From contig NZ_CP042171.1 of assembly GCF_005938645.2 (NCBI RefSeq), positions 1,984,001-2,048,000 on the forward strand: DNA of 64,000 bases, written 5' to 3'. The notes beneath the pieces were generated by a model. It did not search any database, was not told where the DNA came from, and saw only the letters and a list, made by a program, of their open reading frames with translations. Position numbers and translations under genes: made by a program. Shown here in pieces: positions 8,234 through 14,908 of the stretch. How positions within the stretch are numbered: position 1 is the first letter of the stretch; every line of letters begins with the position of its first letter. Source of the stretch: Pedobacter sp. KBS0701 (GTDB lineage Bacteria > Bacteroidota > Bacteroidia > Sphingobacteriales > Sphingobacteriaceae).

Positions 8234-9097
8234 TTAAGACTGCATAGAGTCTGATGCCGATTTGGCCAGCAGTGCTATCTTTTCATTGCACATCTGCTTT
8301 GCCAGCAAAAGAAAAGATGCGACCCGTTGATAAAGACGCTCCGCATCCTGCCTGGAAACCGTAAAATCATCTTTATAACGTGAACCAGAATAACTTTTTG
8401 CCATGATAGCAAATAAGCGCTCATCTTCGGGAGTGGACAGAAAAAGTTGAAAAGGCTTTTCAGAAAAGCAAGTACACAAACGGAGCAGGCGGTAAATGTT
8501 ATGGAACTCAGAACGGTAGGCAATATGAACCCTCACCATGCAGATACAAGCCTGTTCTACAGCCTGATGGAGCATAAAGGCACAAATTCCGAACTGTTCG
8601 TTCTCCAGACATTCGGACGCGCACATCAAGAAACCATCCGCCAGCGGTATGCGATATTCATAATGTCTGAGTGCCTTAATTGCACCCTTAGCAGGAATAT
8701 AAGGAGGGAGCACGTCGCCATCTAATAGTCCGTCCTTACTGTAGAGTAGTTTTCCATAGGTAAGCACGCTGATAAAAAAGCGGCTGTTTTGCTGTACGGC
8801 GTCCATAACGGATTGCCTGCCATGGGAGATCACCGTAATTGTTCCATGCTGATAATAGCTGTTGGCGAAATCCTGCATTTCATAATCTATTCGGGTTGCC
8901 GTTTCGCTAATTGCCAACAGGCAATAGTCACATTTAAAATATACCTGATTGTCGTTAAAGCAACCTTGGGAATGGTGTGTATAACTGTTCTGCGAAAAGC
9001 TGAAGATCTGGAGTGGTTCGAACTTTTGGGCGAGCCGATGGATCAACGCCCTGAAATGGACAGCGGGATTGGCTTCTGGTGATAATTGTGGTTCCAT
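8234..9097 (-). CDS. HEPN-domain protein, nucleotidyltransferase-like N terminus
   Basis: A 287-residue protein. The N-terminal half (QKFEPLQIFSFSQ, CLLAISETATRIDYEMQDFA) resembles a divergent nucleotidyltransferase-like domain. The C-terminal half (about 150-280) is HEPN: FMLHQAVEQACICMVRVHIA followed by YRSEFHNIYRLLRLC, with the R and H typical of the family. It is a clear homologue of the 299-residue protein at 28604-29503 over its whole length. HEPN proteins include RNases of toxin and defence systems; whether this one is catalytic is unknown. It forms a likely operon with the gene at 7592. Confidence 0.8.
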   Translation of the reverse strand: MEPQLSPEANPAVHFRALIHRLAQKFEPLQIFSFSQNSYTHHSQGCFNDNQVYFKCDYCLLAISETATRIDYEMQDFANSYYQHGTITVISHGRQSVMDAVQQNSRFFISVLTYGKLLYSKDGLLDGDVLPPYIPAKGAIKALRHYEYRIPLADGFLMCASECLENEQFGICAFMLHQAVEQACICMVRVHIAYRSEFHNIYRLLRLCTCFSEKPFQLFLSTPEDERLFAIMAKSYSGSRYKDDFTVSRQDAERLYQRVASFLLLAKQMCNEKIALLAKSASDSMQS

Positions 9098-9458
9098 ATT
9101 GATCTCATTTAAGTTTTAACATTAAATAAGCCTCAACAAGTGGATGCCATCATTACAATAGGGTTGGCAACCCACTTAGTCTAATGTAACTTGGCTCTGA
9201 CAAAGCCACCCTTCCTTTCAGAAGGGCTCCCACAAAAGACATAAGCGAGCACCAACCCTATAGCAAATATAGGGTTTTGGTTGCTCAACTTACTCTCGCG
9301 GGAATAAACTGTCAGATTTAGTTGCGAGGCTTGTTAGCAATTCCTTTACCGATGATAGAACTGCAATTTTATTTTTTGTTCTTTTATTTTTTCATAAAGC
9401 TAATTTAAAGAAGATTATTTTTAATAGCAAATTTGCTATTAATTATTTTGTTTTATAG
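9098..9458. other. Gene-free stretch between the HEPN and XRE genes
   Basis: Contains the upstream region of the HEPN gene, two matching inverted pieces (CCAACCCTATAG and ATAGGGTTTTGG near 9250-9278), a short hairpin CCCTTCCTTTCAGAAGGG near 9211, and the palindrome described separately. No ORF with coding character was seen. Confidence 0.6.
9421..9442. promoter_or_regulatory. Perfect 22-bp palindrome, likely XRE operator
   Basis: The bases read TTAATAGCAAAT followed by TTGCTATTAA and are identical to their reverse complement. The palindrome ends 16 bases before the GTG start of a XRE-type regulator, a usual place for an autoregulatory operator. The binding role is inferred. Confidence 0.7.
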
Positions 9459-9713
9459 GTGTCTATTTGTTTTGTGAAGTATCTAAAAGACGAAGATTTT
9501 ATTAAGAAATTCGGCCAAAAGCTAAAACAGGTGCGAGAGAGCAAAGGTCTTTCCCAAGAGCAGCTATCATTACTAACTGAAGTATCGCAAAGCCAGATTG
9601 CCAGAACGGAACTAGGGCAGGTAAACACGAGCATTAGCCATGTTTCGATCTATGCCAAGTACTTAAAAGTTGACGCAATGAATTTGTTTGATTTTTCTGA
9701 TTTAGTTAAGTAA
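9459..9713 (+). CDS. XRE-family transcriptional regulator
   Basis: An 84-residue protein from a GTG start; a second GTG six codons later is possible. The HTH_3 core is complete: FGQKLKQVRESKGLSQEQLS, then LTEVSQSQIARTELGQVNTS and a closing helix (HVSIYAKYLKVDAMNLF). It is single-domain and resembles regulators of mobile elements and antitoxin-like repressors. A perfect palindrome sits just upstream and points to autoregulation. Confidence 0.88.
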   Translation: MSICFVKYLKDEDFIKKFGQKLKQVRESKGLSQEQLSLLTEVSQSQIARTELGQVNTSISHVSIYAKYLKVDAMNLFDFSDLVK

Positions 9714-9928
9714 TCAAATTTTATTCAATACTTGTGAGTTATTCATTTTTAAATCCAAGTATCAGTAATCCTTGATACGATATTTAAAAATTTTAAATTG
9801 ACGTTTTAATCTTCCGCATTGCTAAAACATGTTTTCATAATGGATAACATTGAAAGAATGATTTATCTTTATGCTCTAAAAAAGAAGACTTGGACGGTTC
9901 AAACATTGCATTAACCAGAACTTAAATA

Positions 9929-10498
9929 ATGAATATAGAAATTTTAGATAGCCTAATTAGTGAAGGAGAAAGTTTATTTACGACCATTACATTTGTTCCA
10001 GCTGGCGCAAATGTAATACGTACATTCTCGGTTTATAAAAGTTCCGAACAAGACCGTTACCAGAATTGGAAATCAGCAGCGCAGAGATTTGTCAAAACTT
10101 TTCATCCAAGCGATCTAGATGATATAAAAAAGGCCTCTGAAAAAATAAGCCCCGATAATCACAGGGTGATTTTAGGTGTCTTAAAAGCTATCAAGTTATT
10201 GCCAGATGAACCAGCTACATCGATAGATGATAAAAGAAGTGCGACGAATAACATAAATATAACAAACACTCAAAACGTTTCTCAGCAGCTTTCAATAAAC
10301 CTATTTCTTGATGCTGTTAAAGAGGAAATCACTGGAAAGCAATTAAGGGAGATAAAAGAAATTTTAAAAGCCTTTGAAGAACCTGAGGAAAAAAGAAGCA
10401 GGATACTTGAGAAGATAAAAGGATTTGGTGGTGATGTGTTATCAAATATTGTTGCAAATATATTGACGAACCCAACAATCTACAATGGACTTTTTTAA
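9929..10498 (+). CDS. Unknown protein, first gene of a two-gene unit
   Basis: A 189-residue protein of unrecognised family. The N-terminal ~90 residues form a compact helical region (NWKSAAQRFVKTFHPSDLDD). A low-complexity N/Q linker follows (NNINITNTQNVSQQ). The C-terminal 70 residues (LFLDAVKEEITGKQLREIKE, then GFGGDVLSNIVANILTNPTI) look like a conserved module with an amphipathic tail. Its stop overlaps the start of the next gene (10485), so the two were made together. No function can be assigned. Confidence 0.7.
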   Translation: MNIEILDSLISEGESLFTTITFVPAGANVIRTFSVYKSSEQDRYQNWKSAAQRFVKTFHPSDLDDIKKASEKISPDNHRVILGVLKAIKLLPDEPATSIDDKRSATNNINITNTQNVSQQLSINLFLDAVKEEITGKQLREIKEILKAFEEPEEKRSRILEKIKGFGGDVLSNIVANILTNPTIYNGLF

Positions 10499-10952
10499 TA
10501 GTGGCTCAAAATAATTCGAGCAGTATCGAAATATTCATAAGTCTTATCTTGAACTGTATTTTCGCATTGATAATGAAACTGCAAAGCTTAAGATGTTAAA
10601 GCGCATGATATTTTTAAATTGGTACGCTCTGGTCAAGCCGAGTTGTTATACAGGAATTGAAGATCTTGACAATGTAACCTTATCTGAATCGTATTCCATT
10701 CTAGATCAATATTTAATCGATGGAAAAATCGATAAGGAATTTAAGTGGATGTTGTCTTTTTATTCCAGTTGGGATTACACGATACTTCCATTTTCAGAAA
10801 ATAAGCTTGAAGCCTTAACTGCATTTGTAAAACGTGTAGATACTTCCATTTCAAGCTGTCCTAAAAATCAGTTGCCAAAAGGCGTAATGGATAACAGGGG
10901 ACAAATGGGAATTTACTGGATAAGTATGTCAGTTGAAAAGAAGATGATGTAA
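10485..10952 (+). pseudogene. Unknown protein gene with a premature stop at codon 10
   Basis: An ATG at 10485, overlapping the end of the upstream gene by 14 bases, begins MDFFNSGSK and meets TAA at 10512-10514. The same frame then continues without a stop through FEQYRNIHKSYLELYFRIDN and TAKLKMLKRM to 10952, with protein-like composition in the stretch before the first in-frame ATG (10593). The simplest reading is a gene of about 155 codons disabled by one nonsense change, although a 119-residue product from 10593 is possible. The family is not recognised (later motifs NWYALVKPSCYTGIEDLD and DNRGQMGIYWISMSVEK). Confidence 0.65.
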
Positions 10953-11120
10953 GCACCCAAAGCAAAAAGATATACGAGTCCTTATGCTTAGCTATAAATT
11001 AATATATTAGCAATACAAAACCAGCAAATTTATGGCTCGAATACCACTGCTTACAGCTGCATTGGAGAATGTTTATGCCTGGTATATATAAGTTACTGGT
11101 AAGCTTAAGAGGACAATACA

Positions 11121-11828
11121 GTGGACAACAAAATTGAAACATATTCGACACTTTGGAGTTTGGTTGACCTCGACCAGACAGATCACAAACTGAAGGAAAT
11201 CGCGGTCCTCTTCTTAAATGCAATGAACGACTGGCCGACACAAGGCCAGCACAAAATTGCAGACTTTGACAAAGAACTCAAAGAATATTTCGGCTCACCA
11301 TTGACAATTGAGAAAATACAACTAAAGAAGTTTAACGGGAAAAATGCTTGGCAGGTTGAAGCGGGCAGTTCAATAGTTGAAGTTATTGACACTTCGGCAA
11401 GATTTTGCAATGAAAGCAACTTTGATAACATATTAAAAAATATTCTTGATTTCTATGAACAGGAATTTAAGAAGACTGACTTTATTGCACAACTGAAATA
11501 TAGGACAACAGAACAAGGCGGTAGACAGACTCCAGCTAAAAGCGGTTACAGACCACAAATAAAGTTTGACTTCATAGAAATGCAGACATCAGGACAACAA
11601 ACTTTTATTGACAAGGAAACTGTTTTTCCTGGTGACACAGTTAACGCAAAAATTAAAATATTATCACCAGACTATTTTTCGGGTTGTCTGACAGAAGGAA
11701 TGGAGTTTGAATTTAGAGAAGGTGAGACAGTTATTGGGGCTGGAGAAATAAAATATATCGTAAATGACAAACTTGAAAAGCCAACCGGTAACAGCACCTA
11801 CCCAGATGGCGGGGTTTCGTGTTCCTAA
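11121..11828 (+). CDS. Stand-alone EF-Tu domain 3-like protein
   Basis: A 235-residue protein from a GTG start. The N-terminal 115 residues are an unrecognised alpha/beta region (AVLFLNAMNDWPT, KNAWQVEAGSSIVEVID). Residues about 122-215 match domain 3 of elongation factor Tu in order: YRTTEQGGRQTP with GYRPQIKFDF (EF-Tu: DEGGRHTP, GYRPQFYF), then FPGDTVNAKIKIL and EGMEFEFREGETVIGAGEI (EF-Tu: PGDNV, GLRFAIREGGRTVGAG). There is no GTPase domain. A role in binding tRNA-like or EF-Tu partners is possible but only inferred. The last 15 residues (GNSTYPDGGVSCS) look like read-through into unrelated DNA. Confidence 0.75.
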   Translation: MDNKIETYSTLWSLVDLDQTDHKLKEIAVLFLNAMNDWPTQGQHKIADFDKELKEYFGSPLTIEKIQLKKFNGKNAWQVEAGSSIVEVIDTSARFCNESNFDNILKNILDFYEQEFKKTDFIAQLKYRTTEQGGRQTPAKSGYRPQIKFDFIEMQTSGQQTFIDKETVFPGDTVNAKIKILSPDYFSGCLTEGMEFEFREGETVIGAGEIKYIVNDKLEKPTGNSTYPDGGVSCS

Positions 11829-11900
11829 GACAGTAATGATGAAAAAATCAGTACTAAATCATAAATTGCTTTCAATTAACCACGCTTTGTCAGAGCCTGT

Positions 11901-12323
11901 ATGAACAGAAATTATATGTTATTTAAGTATAAATCAGCTAAACATTTCATAATGCTGTTTTTTGCATTCTGCTTTATTTCATGTGCTACGATTTTCGAAG
12001 ACAGTCCTCTTATGCTCTTGAAAGAGGCTTATAATCATAAGAAGACAAAAAAAGCTATGGTGTTTATGAACGATGGGAACGCAACAACTGATAATTCGTT
12101 ACATGTAATTCTGGAAAATGCAGATTTTGAATTAACCGAGGCGGAGTCAGGAAATGTTTTTATCGTAGATTCTGATCATAACGCTGCAAAACTGGATTCA
12201 AATGCGATGAACTTAATCTGGTTAAGTGAAAAAACTTTGGAAATCTCATTCGATTCAAAATTGAGGACATTTAAAAAAGCTGATGAAATAGATGGAGTGA
12301 AGATTGTATATAAAGAACGATAG
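11901..12323 (+). CDS. Putative lipoprotein, unknown
   Basis: A 140-residue protein with a basic start, a hydrophobic segment (about 15-27, FIMLFFAFCFIS) and a lipobox-like FISC with Cys28, so it is probably a lipoprotein. The mature part is small and acidic (VFMNDGNATTDNSLHVILEN, GNVFIVDSDHNAAKLDSNAM) with no recognised domain. It stands alone between the EF-Tu-like gene and the convergent gene at 12383. Confidence 0.65.
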   Translation: MNRNYMLFKYKSAKHFIMLFFAFCFISCATIFEDSPLMLLKEAYNHKKTKKAMVFMNDGNATTDNSLHVILENADFELTEAESGNVFIVDSDHNAAKLDSNAMNLIWLSEKTLEISFDSKLRTFKKADEIDGVKIVYKER

Positions 12324-12382
12324 AAATAACGATATGAAATGGTAAAAGGAATTGAGCTGATGGTCTTGCATCAGTGTCTGGA

Positions 12383-12886
12383 TCAGATCCAGTGTCCCTG
12401 GTGTAACTGTTTCTTTGTGTAACATCTGAGTTTTTCTTGGCTCAACTGAAAATATTTACAAACGGCCTCCATGGTCATATCAGAAAGATAGGTGATGTCT
12501 TCTTTGATGGCTCGGATTACGTTTTCTCTACCATAAAACCTGATCATCTCTTCCCAATCCATTGTAGTGCCTTTATCAAGCACACGTTCGATAACGGTTT
12601 TATAACTCCTGCTCCAGTCCAGTTTATCAAAATCAAAGTCCCAGAATAGTGACTTTGAAAGGTTGGGTCTTCTGACCTTTTGTATCAGTGGCTGTCTTTC
12701 AATTTTGATTTCATCGTTTTCAAACGGAATCTTCTTTTTCGAAAGATAGTTGTTCAATGTATGATAGTTGTAGCCTGGGTAGCTGTCGCAAAATCCCTTC
12801 AAACTTGAAAACACATCGATATCTGTACTGGCAAATCTTTTCCAATGCACGACTATAACTCTTTTGTTTAATTCCCTTGACATCAC
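12383..12886 (-). CDS. DUF6922-like protein
   Basis: A 167-residue protein (ATG 12886, or 12883). Residues about 75-160 fit the DUF6922 pattern often found beside nucleotidyltransferase or toxin-antitoxin genes: LSKSLFWDFDFDKLDWSRSY, ERVLDKGTTMDWEEMIRFYG, then KYFQLSQEKLRCYTKKQ. The N-terminal part (VIVVHWKRFASTDIDVFSSL) looks like a separate small domain (KGFCDSYPGYNYHTLNNYLS) of the type that senses or binds a partner. No partner gene is adjacent. It is the last gene before the attachment-site cluster. Confidence 0.65.
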   Translation of the reverse strand: MMSRELNKRVIVVHWKRFASTDIDVFSSLKGFCDSYPGYNYHTLNNYLSKKKIPFENDEIKIERQPLIQKVRRPNLSKSLFWDFDFDKLDWSRSYKTVIERVLDKGTTMDWEEMIRFYGRENVIRAIKEDITYLSDMTMEAVCKYFQLSQEKLRCYTKKQLHQGHWI

Positions 12887-13206
12887 AAAAATCTAATCAA
12901 AACAGAAATAAATGGTTTGGTCTGTTTTTCCTTTTTAAGTTTATCGGACATTTACCGATGATGGTATTTTGTCGATTTTTTATCTCCTTGTCTAATCAAA
13001 ATTCCTTTCTCTACCAATTAATAGCATAACGGTAGTTGCAAAAGTATGATGAATATCTTTATATAAGCTATTAATTTTGTAACACGCTGTACATTAATAG
13101 ATTATATGCTATTCGGTGAGTCAATTTTAACCGTTTTGCCTTACTCACCGAATCACTCACCAAAGTTTTGTGAATTCGTGCGATTTTTGGCAATTCCCTA
13201 AAAGCA
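12887..13206. other. Non-coding end of the degenerate element, similar to the integrase-side end at 33.1 kb
   Basis: No gene is seen. From about 13130 the sequence (CACCGAATCACTCACC, then TGCGATTTTTGGCA) resembles the DNA between the integrase and tRNA-Lys at 33130-33200 (CACCGAATCACTCAC, then TGCGATTTATTGCA). The same order of hairpin and 16-bp core follows in both places. I read this as the integrase-side end of an older element whose integrase gene has been lost. Confidence 0.6.
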
Positions 13207-13239
13207 AAAACCCTGCTAATCGTGCGATTGCAGGGTTTT
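13207..13239 (-). terminator. Hairpin terminator near the attachment site of the degenerate element
   Basis: A ten-base stem, AAAACCCTGC paired with GCAGGGTTTT, around a 13-base loop, with T-rich sequence on the minus strand. It lies 23 bases from the core at 13263, as the hairpin at 33215-33247 lies near the tRNA. Confidence 0.7.
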
Positions 13240-13262
13240 ATACGTTTTGATAGTCTTTGGTG

Positions 13263-13278
13263 TGATCCCGCTGGGATT
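13263..13278. repeat. Attachment-site core, copy 1
   Basis: TGATCCCGCTGGGATT, identical to the 3' end of tRNA-Lys at 33272-33287 and to copy 2 at 13406. It probably marks the end of the older element in the 6.7-13.3 kb region. Confidence 0.8.
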
Positions 13279-13325
13279 GGCTCAGCCCCACAAAACCCCG
13301 AACCCGGCCCTGAGCCTTTTACAAA
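13279..13325. repeat. 47-bp palindromic insert within a tRNA-Lys 3'-end copy
   Basis: A GC-rich block bounded by GGCTCAG and CTGAGCC, followed by TTTTACAAA, separates the core TGATCCCGCTGGGATT from TCGAACCCAGG (13326-13336). In the intact tRNA these two pieces are contiguous. The block looks like a small mobile palindrome inserted into the T-loop part of a tRNA-Lys copy. Confidence 0.55.
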
Positions 13326-13375
13326 TCGAACCCAGGCCCGCACTTCTGTTCGAATCCCAAACGGGAATAAAACAA
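13326..13375 (-). pseudogene. tRNA-like remnant
   Basis: Starts with TCGAACCCAGG, identical to the T-arm of tRNA-Lys on the minus strand, then diverges. A second T-loop-like piece (TTCGAATCCC) lies at 13349. No complete cloverleaf can be drawn, so this is only a fragment or scrambled copy. Confidence 0.45.
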
Positions 13376-13377
13376 AA

Positions 13378-13401
13378 AAACCTCACATTTCTGTGAGGTT
13401 T
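13378..13401 (-). terminator. Likely native terminator of tRNA-Lys, displaced by the insertion
   Basis: A perfect ten-base stem (AAACCTCACA with TGTGAGGTTT), a four-base loop and a run of T on the minus strand. It lies four bases from core copy 2. If the 13406-33272 element were removed, this hairpin would directly follow tRNA-Lys. Confidence 0.7.
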
Positions 13402-13405
13402 CTTG

Positions 13406-13421
13406 TGATCCCGCTGGGATT
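13406..13421. repeat. Attachment-site core, copy 2 (left end of the 19.9-kb element)
   Basis: TGATCCCGCTGGGATT, a direct repeat of the tRNA-Lys 3' end at 33272-33287. The pair brackets an integrase, mobilisation genes and cargo, as expected after tyrosine-recombinase insertion at a tRNA 3' end. Confidence 0.85.
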
Positions 13422-13740
13422 TGCACCTGGTGCTAAAATCAGCGTTTAAATAGTATTTTTGGCAGTTTGGTAATTCCACTCATTGAATTACTCACTATTT
13501 TTTTAATACGTTTTAGCTGCAATTGCTATGGGTTAAATATACGGAATTTACAATTAAAATCAAAAGGAACTAGTTCAGGAAGGTAAATCGGAGATCTATA
13601 TACAACCCAATTTTTACCGTATTAAGAAACGCCGGAGAATTCGCTAAAAAGTTTAAAGGTGTGAAAAATTGTTATTGTCTAAAAAAAATGATAATTTAAA
13701 TATTATTTCATAATCCACTTAATTCTTTTTAGATTAGACG

Positions 13741-13748
13741 TATTTTTG
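13741..13748 (+). promoter_or_regulatory. Bacteroidetes-type -7 promoter element of the methyltransferase operon
   Basis: TATTTTTG fits the TAnnTTTG consensus and lies 17 bases before the ATG at 13766, giving a short leader. A good TTTG -33 element is not evident. Confidence 0.5.
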
Positions 13749-13765
13749 TAAGGAAAATTAAACTA

Positions 13766-14908
13766 ATGATGCTCAAAACAGAACTTGGCAAAACAAATAT
13801 ATCGGAGGTTAAAAATCAGGAAATACCAGACACTGATTTATTTGCAGTTGATTTTTTTTGTGGTGCAGGTGGTGTAACTTGTGGTTTTGCAAAAGCTGAT
13901 ATAAAGGTTTTAGGTGGAATTGATATAGATCCCAAATTTAAAGAAACTTACGAAGGAAATAATAAGTCTTTATTTATAAATGAAGATGTATCAAATTTTG
14001 CTCCCGAGAAACTAAAGGACTTACTTCCTATTTCAATTAGACAAGATAATTTAATCTTTGTTGGCTGTAGTCCCTGTCAGTATTACTCAAATCTTAAATC
14101 AGATAAAGATAAGTCTCATGCGGGAAGGTTATTATTAGATGATTTTAAGGAGTTTGTAATTCATTATAAGCCTGGTTTCGTATTTATTGAAAATGTTCCT
14201 GGCTTGGAGACAAAGGTTGGAAGTCCGCTTCACAAGTTCAAATTAGCTTTAAAAAAAATTGGATATACATTTGATCAAAAAGTTCTTAATGCGAAGTTCT
14301 TTGGTGTACCCCAGAACCGACGAAGATTTGTTCTTATTGCAACGAGGCTTGTTTCAAAAATTGAGCTACCTAAACAATTAAAAACCAAAGACAAAATTAT
14401 TACCGTTATGGATGCAATTGGAGATTATAAAAAATTTCCAATGGTGAATGCTGGAAATAAAGATTTTAGTTCATTTCAGCATTCGGTAGCTAATTTATCT
14501 GCGCTTAATCTCGAAAGAGTGATAAATACCCCTAAAAATGGAGGTTCGAGGAAAGCGTGGGAAAATAACGACAAACTGCAATTGGAATGCTATAAAAGCC
14601 ATAATGGCCATTATGATGTTTATGGAAGGCTACACTGGGATAAGCCTTCTCCTACTATAACTACTAGATTCATTTATACTAGCACAGGAAGATACTCACA
14701 CCCTGAGCAAAATAGAGCTCTCTCTCTACGAGAGGGCGCCACCCTACAATCGTTTCCATTAGATTATTCCTTTAACTCTACATCTCAAGGTGTAATTGCT
14801 ACTATGATCGGAAATGCAGTACCTCCAAAACTATCACAGGCGATAGGAGAAACTTTAAAATCCCACTGGAATAAATGGCTAACTTCAAAGCAAGAGCAAG
14901 GGCATTAG
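13766..14908 (+). CDS. DNA (cytosine-5) methyltransferase
   Basis: A 380-residue C5 methyltransferase. It shows motif I (DFFCGAGG, 29-36), catalytic motif IV as GCSPCQYYS with C104 in place of the usual GGPPCQ, ENV at 142-144, motif VIII QNRRRF (183-188), and motifs IX-X (EGATLQSFPLDY, IGNAVPPKLSQAIG). The target-recognition region (about 200-300) is short. Its 3' end overlaps the next gene by 34 bases, which ties it to the ATPase operon that follows. No partner restriction endonuclease of a classical type is adjacent; it probably marks self DNA for the system encoded downstream. A possible -7 element lies just upstream. Confidence 0.93.
   Translation: MMLKTELGKTNISEVKNQEIPDTDLFAVDFFCGAGGVTCGFAKADIKVLGGIDIDPKFKETYEGNNKSLFINEDVSNFAPEKLKDLLPISIRQDNLIFVGCSPCQYYSNLKSDKDKSHAGRLLLDDFKEFVIHYKPGFVFIENVPGLETKVGSPLHKFKLALKKIGYTFDQKVLNAKFFGVPQNRRRFVLIATRLVSKIELPKQLKTKDKIITVMDAIGDYKKFPMVNAGNKDFSSFQHSVANLSALNLERVINTPKNGGSRKAWENNDKLQLECYKSHNGHYDVYGRLHWDKPSPTITTRFIYTSTGRYSHPEQNRALSLREGATLQSFPLDYSFNSTSQGVIATMIGNAVPPKLSQAIGETLKSHWNKWLTSKQEQGH

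Noticed and set aside
7873..9082. Several plus-strand ORFs of 70-97 codons
   Set aside because: They are antisense shadows of the HEPN gene and its partner, whose minus-strand frames are longer and have recognisable paralogues at 28.6-31.1 kb.
13222..13479. Small ORFs on both strands at 13.1-13.5 kb
   Set aside because: They run across attachment-site copies, tRNA fragments and terminators, and their composition reflects those elements rather than protein coding.
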